DNA of 40,901 nucleotides. Origin: an uncultured Eggerthellaceae bacterium. Lineage in GTDB: Bacteria; Actinomycetota; Coriobacteriia; Coriobacteriales; Eggerthellaceae. A model generated the notes under the pieces. That model saw nothing but the letters and a program-made list of their open reading frames with translations, had not been told where the DNA came from and made no database searches. Position numbers and translations under genes: made by a program. Location of the stretch: contig CANOHY010000018.1 in assembly GCA_947565915.1 (NCBI GenBank), forward strand, positions 1 to 40,901, given 5' to 3'. Positions 39,930 to 40,901 of the stretch are shown in pieces (the stretch's first letter is position 1; the number at the start of each line of letters is the position of its first letter).

Positions 39930-40298
39930 CTATCGGTAGGAATTGGTTAGTAGCGCGCTTCCGTCCTCGGCGCTTTCGGTGTAAACGTCGTACAGGTTCG
40001 TAACGGCGGATGCGGGAAGTTCGCCCGATTCGCGCCCGCGCTTGAATGCCTTGTTAACGTCCATGTTGATTGCGATGGCGCGGAACCCGTAAGCCGCCGC
40101 CATGCCTTCGATGAAGCCTTGCAGAAGCCCTTGGGTGTACCCAACGTCATAGGTGCAACGCTCGTACATGGATGTGCCTTGCGTTGCGAACACCCGGCGC
40201 TCCTTCGCGCGCTCGTGGTAGTTGCGAAGCAGAACCGCATCCTTGAACGCGGATTCGTAACCGCGCTTGCGGCATTTGGCAATCTTGCGCCATTCCAT
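39930..40298 (-). CDS. Small early protein, unknown function
   Basis: The 122 residues have a basic N-terminus (EWRKIAKCRKRGYESAFKDA) and a helical part with YTQGLLQGFIEGMAAAYGF. Function unknown. The start is the ATG at 40298, two bases after the upstream stop. A longer frame to 40373 is antisense-like. Confidence 0.55.
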   Translation of the reverse strand: MEWRKIAKCRKRGYESAFKDAVLLRNYHERAKERRVFATQGTSMYERCTYDVGYTQGLLQGFIEGMAAAYGFRAIAINMDVNKAFKRGRESGELPASAVTNLYDVYTESAEDGSALLTNSYR

Positions 40299-40300
40299 CG

Positions 40301-40642
40301 CTATGCCTGTTCCTGATCGTCGCGCGGCTTGCCGCCAACATCGCGCGGAGCGCGGCGGCGGCCTTTCGGCCAAGGCTTGTTCTTCATGGCCTCGCCCTTG
40401 CGAAACGCCTCGCGGTTGAAGTCCTTCCGCTCATGCTTTCCGGGAACCTTGCCGAATCCAAACGGGTTCATCTTTCCTTCTTTCTGTTTGCTGAAAGCCG
40501 AACAATGGAAGCGCTCCGGGCAATGCCACTGCGAACATTTGGAGGGGGTTGTGGATGCCGAGTTAGTACCAGCCAGAACCTCGCCCGTGCGCTCCCGTTG
40601 TTCGGTTTTCAAGTTGCTTGTAAGGCGGGGCTTATGCTTCAC
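40301..40642 (-). CDS. Small early protein with Cys-rich motif, start uncertain
   Basis: The frame of up to 113 residues starts with a GTG at 40642 and includes CSQWHCPERFHCSAF (about 36-50), then MNPFGFGKVPGKHERKDFNR and a basic Pro/Arg tail. A strong ribosome binding site (AAGAAGGAAAG) precedes the internal ATG at 40471, so the protein may be only 56 residues, with the upstream part acting as leader. No family is recognised. Confidence 0.5.
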   Translation of the reverse strand: MKHKPRLTSNLKTEQRERTGEVLAGTNSASTTPSKCSQWHCPERFHCSAFSKQKEGKMNPFGFGKVPGKHERKDFNREAFRKGEAMKNKPWPKGRRRAPRDVGGKPRDDQEQA

Positions 40643-40687
40643 GCCATGGCTAGGGATGATGAAAAACTCACGAAACGCGATTGGAAG

Positions 40688-40901
40688 CTACTTGCAGGGG
40701 AACTTGCGGTTGGCCTGATCGTTGCGCTGTTTGCGCAGTGCGTTTCGCAAGTTGATAATCCTTCGCCGATTTCTAGCGGTTTCGAGGCTTGCCGATATTG
40801 CGAAGTACAGGGATGCGGTTGCGATGCATCCATACGGTTCGACGTAATGCCCAATGACCTGCCCGAAGCCGTAGCAGAAGGCAATCAAAATCAAGATGAT
40901 G
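40688..40901 (-). CDS. Small membrane protein at the right edge, possibly partial
   Basis: The frame runs leftward from the window edge to a TAG at 40688. A TTG at 40894 could start it, but the frame is open to the edge, so the true start may be outside. The sequence has one or two hydrophobic segments (about 1-36), then a basic tail (ARNRRRIINLRNALRKQRND). A plus-strand frame over the same bases is also open to the edge, but its codon use fits the neighbours less well. Confidence 0.45.
   Translation of the reverse strand, partial: IILILIAFCYGFGQVIGHYVEPYGCIATASLYFAISASLETARNRRRIINLRNALRKQRNDQANRKFPCK

Noticed and set aside
40647..40901. Plus-strand frame at the right edge with a possible membrane span
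   Set aside because: It is open to the edge, but its codon use fits less well than the minus-strand frame on the same bases, and no other gene in the prophage is on this strand. It should be rechecked with more sequence.

Overview
The window holds two kinds of DNA. Bases 1 to about 7400 are chromosomal, and about 7400-7600 to the right edge is a prophage whose right end is not reached. The high GC content, the DUF2510 membrane protein, the YtxH/PRC-barrel pair and the gene style suggest a high-GC Gram-positive, probably an actinobacterium such as a gut Coriobacteriia. That placement is inference, since no rRNA or other marker gene is present. Nearly every gene lies on the minus strand, so transcription runs from right to left.

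Chromosomal part: a membrane M28-peptidase-like gene cut by the left edge (1-1142); an archaeal-type class I aldolase (1938-2885); a three-gene envelope operon (YtxH-like 5380-5901, PRC-barrel 4490-5377, TVP38/VTT membrane protein 3712-4497); a DUF2510 membrane protein; and a bifunctional-nuclease (DUF151) gene that looks leaderless. Two diverged copies of an inverted-repeat element of about 170 bp (1448-1601 and 3296-3465) flank the aldolase gene.

Prophage part, in transcription order: an early region (40.9-32.3 kb) of many small proteins, several of them zinc ribbons, with an HNH nuclease, an XRE regulator, a DUF2786 protein, a tyrosine integrase, a replication initiator and a DnaC-type helicase loader. 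A regulatory gap at 31988-32325 carries direct repeats and two strong hairpins. It is followed by a ParB-like protein and a Mom-like DNA-modification enzyme, then the terminases, portal, ClpP-type protease and HK97 capsid, head-tail connectors, the tail tube, and a tail-assembly chaperone with a CCCTTTA -1 frameshift. The tape measure, tail-tip proteins and a BppU-type baseplate protein come next. The region ends with a diversity-generating retroelement (DGR), holin-like proteins, a four-domain endolysin and a terminator at 7495-7518. The virion is therefore a long-tailed siphovirus.

The main discovery is the complete DGR at 10185-13141, ordered variable protein, Avd-like protein, template repeat (TR), reverse transcriptase, as in Bordetella phage BPP-1. 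TR (11501-11628) and VR (12241-12368) align without gaps over 128 bp. On the coding strand 19 of 26 TR adenines differ in VR, while all 102 other positions are identical. All 19 changes alter the protein, across 14 codons. A perfect 11-bp hairpin starts 4 bp beyond VR, where BPP-1 has its target-recognition hairpin. The TR carries an in-frame TGA whose mutable adenine must change for the full-length protein to be made. The element looks active and probably diversifies the tip receptor-binding protein. The second noteworthy locus is the Mom-like/ParB-like pair, a likely phage DNA-modification cassette.
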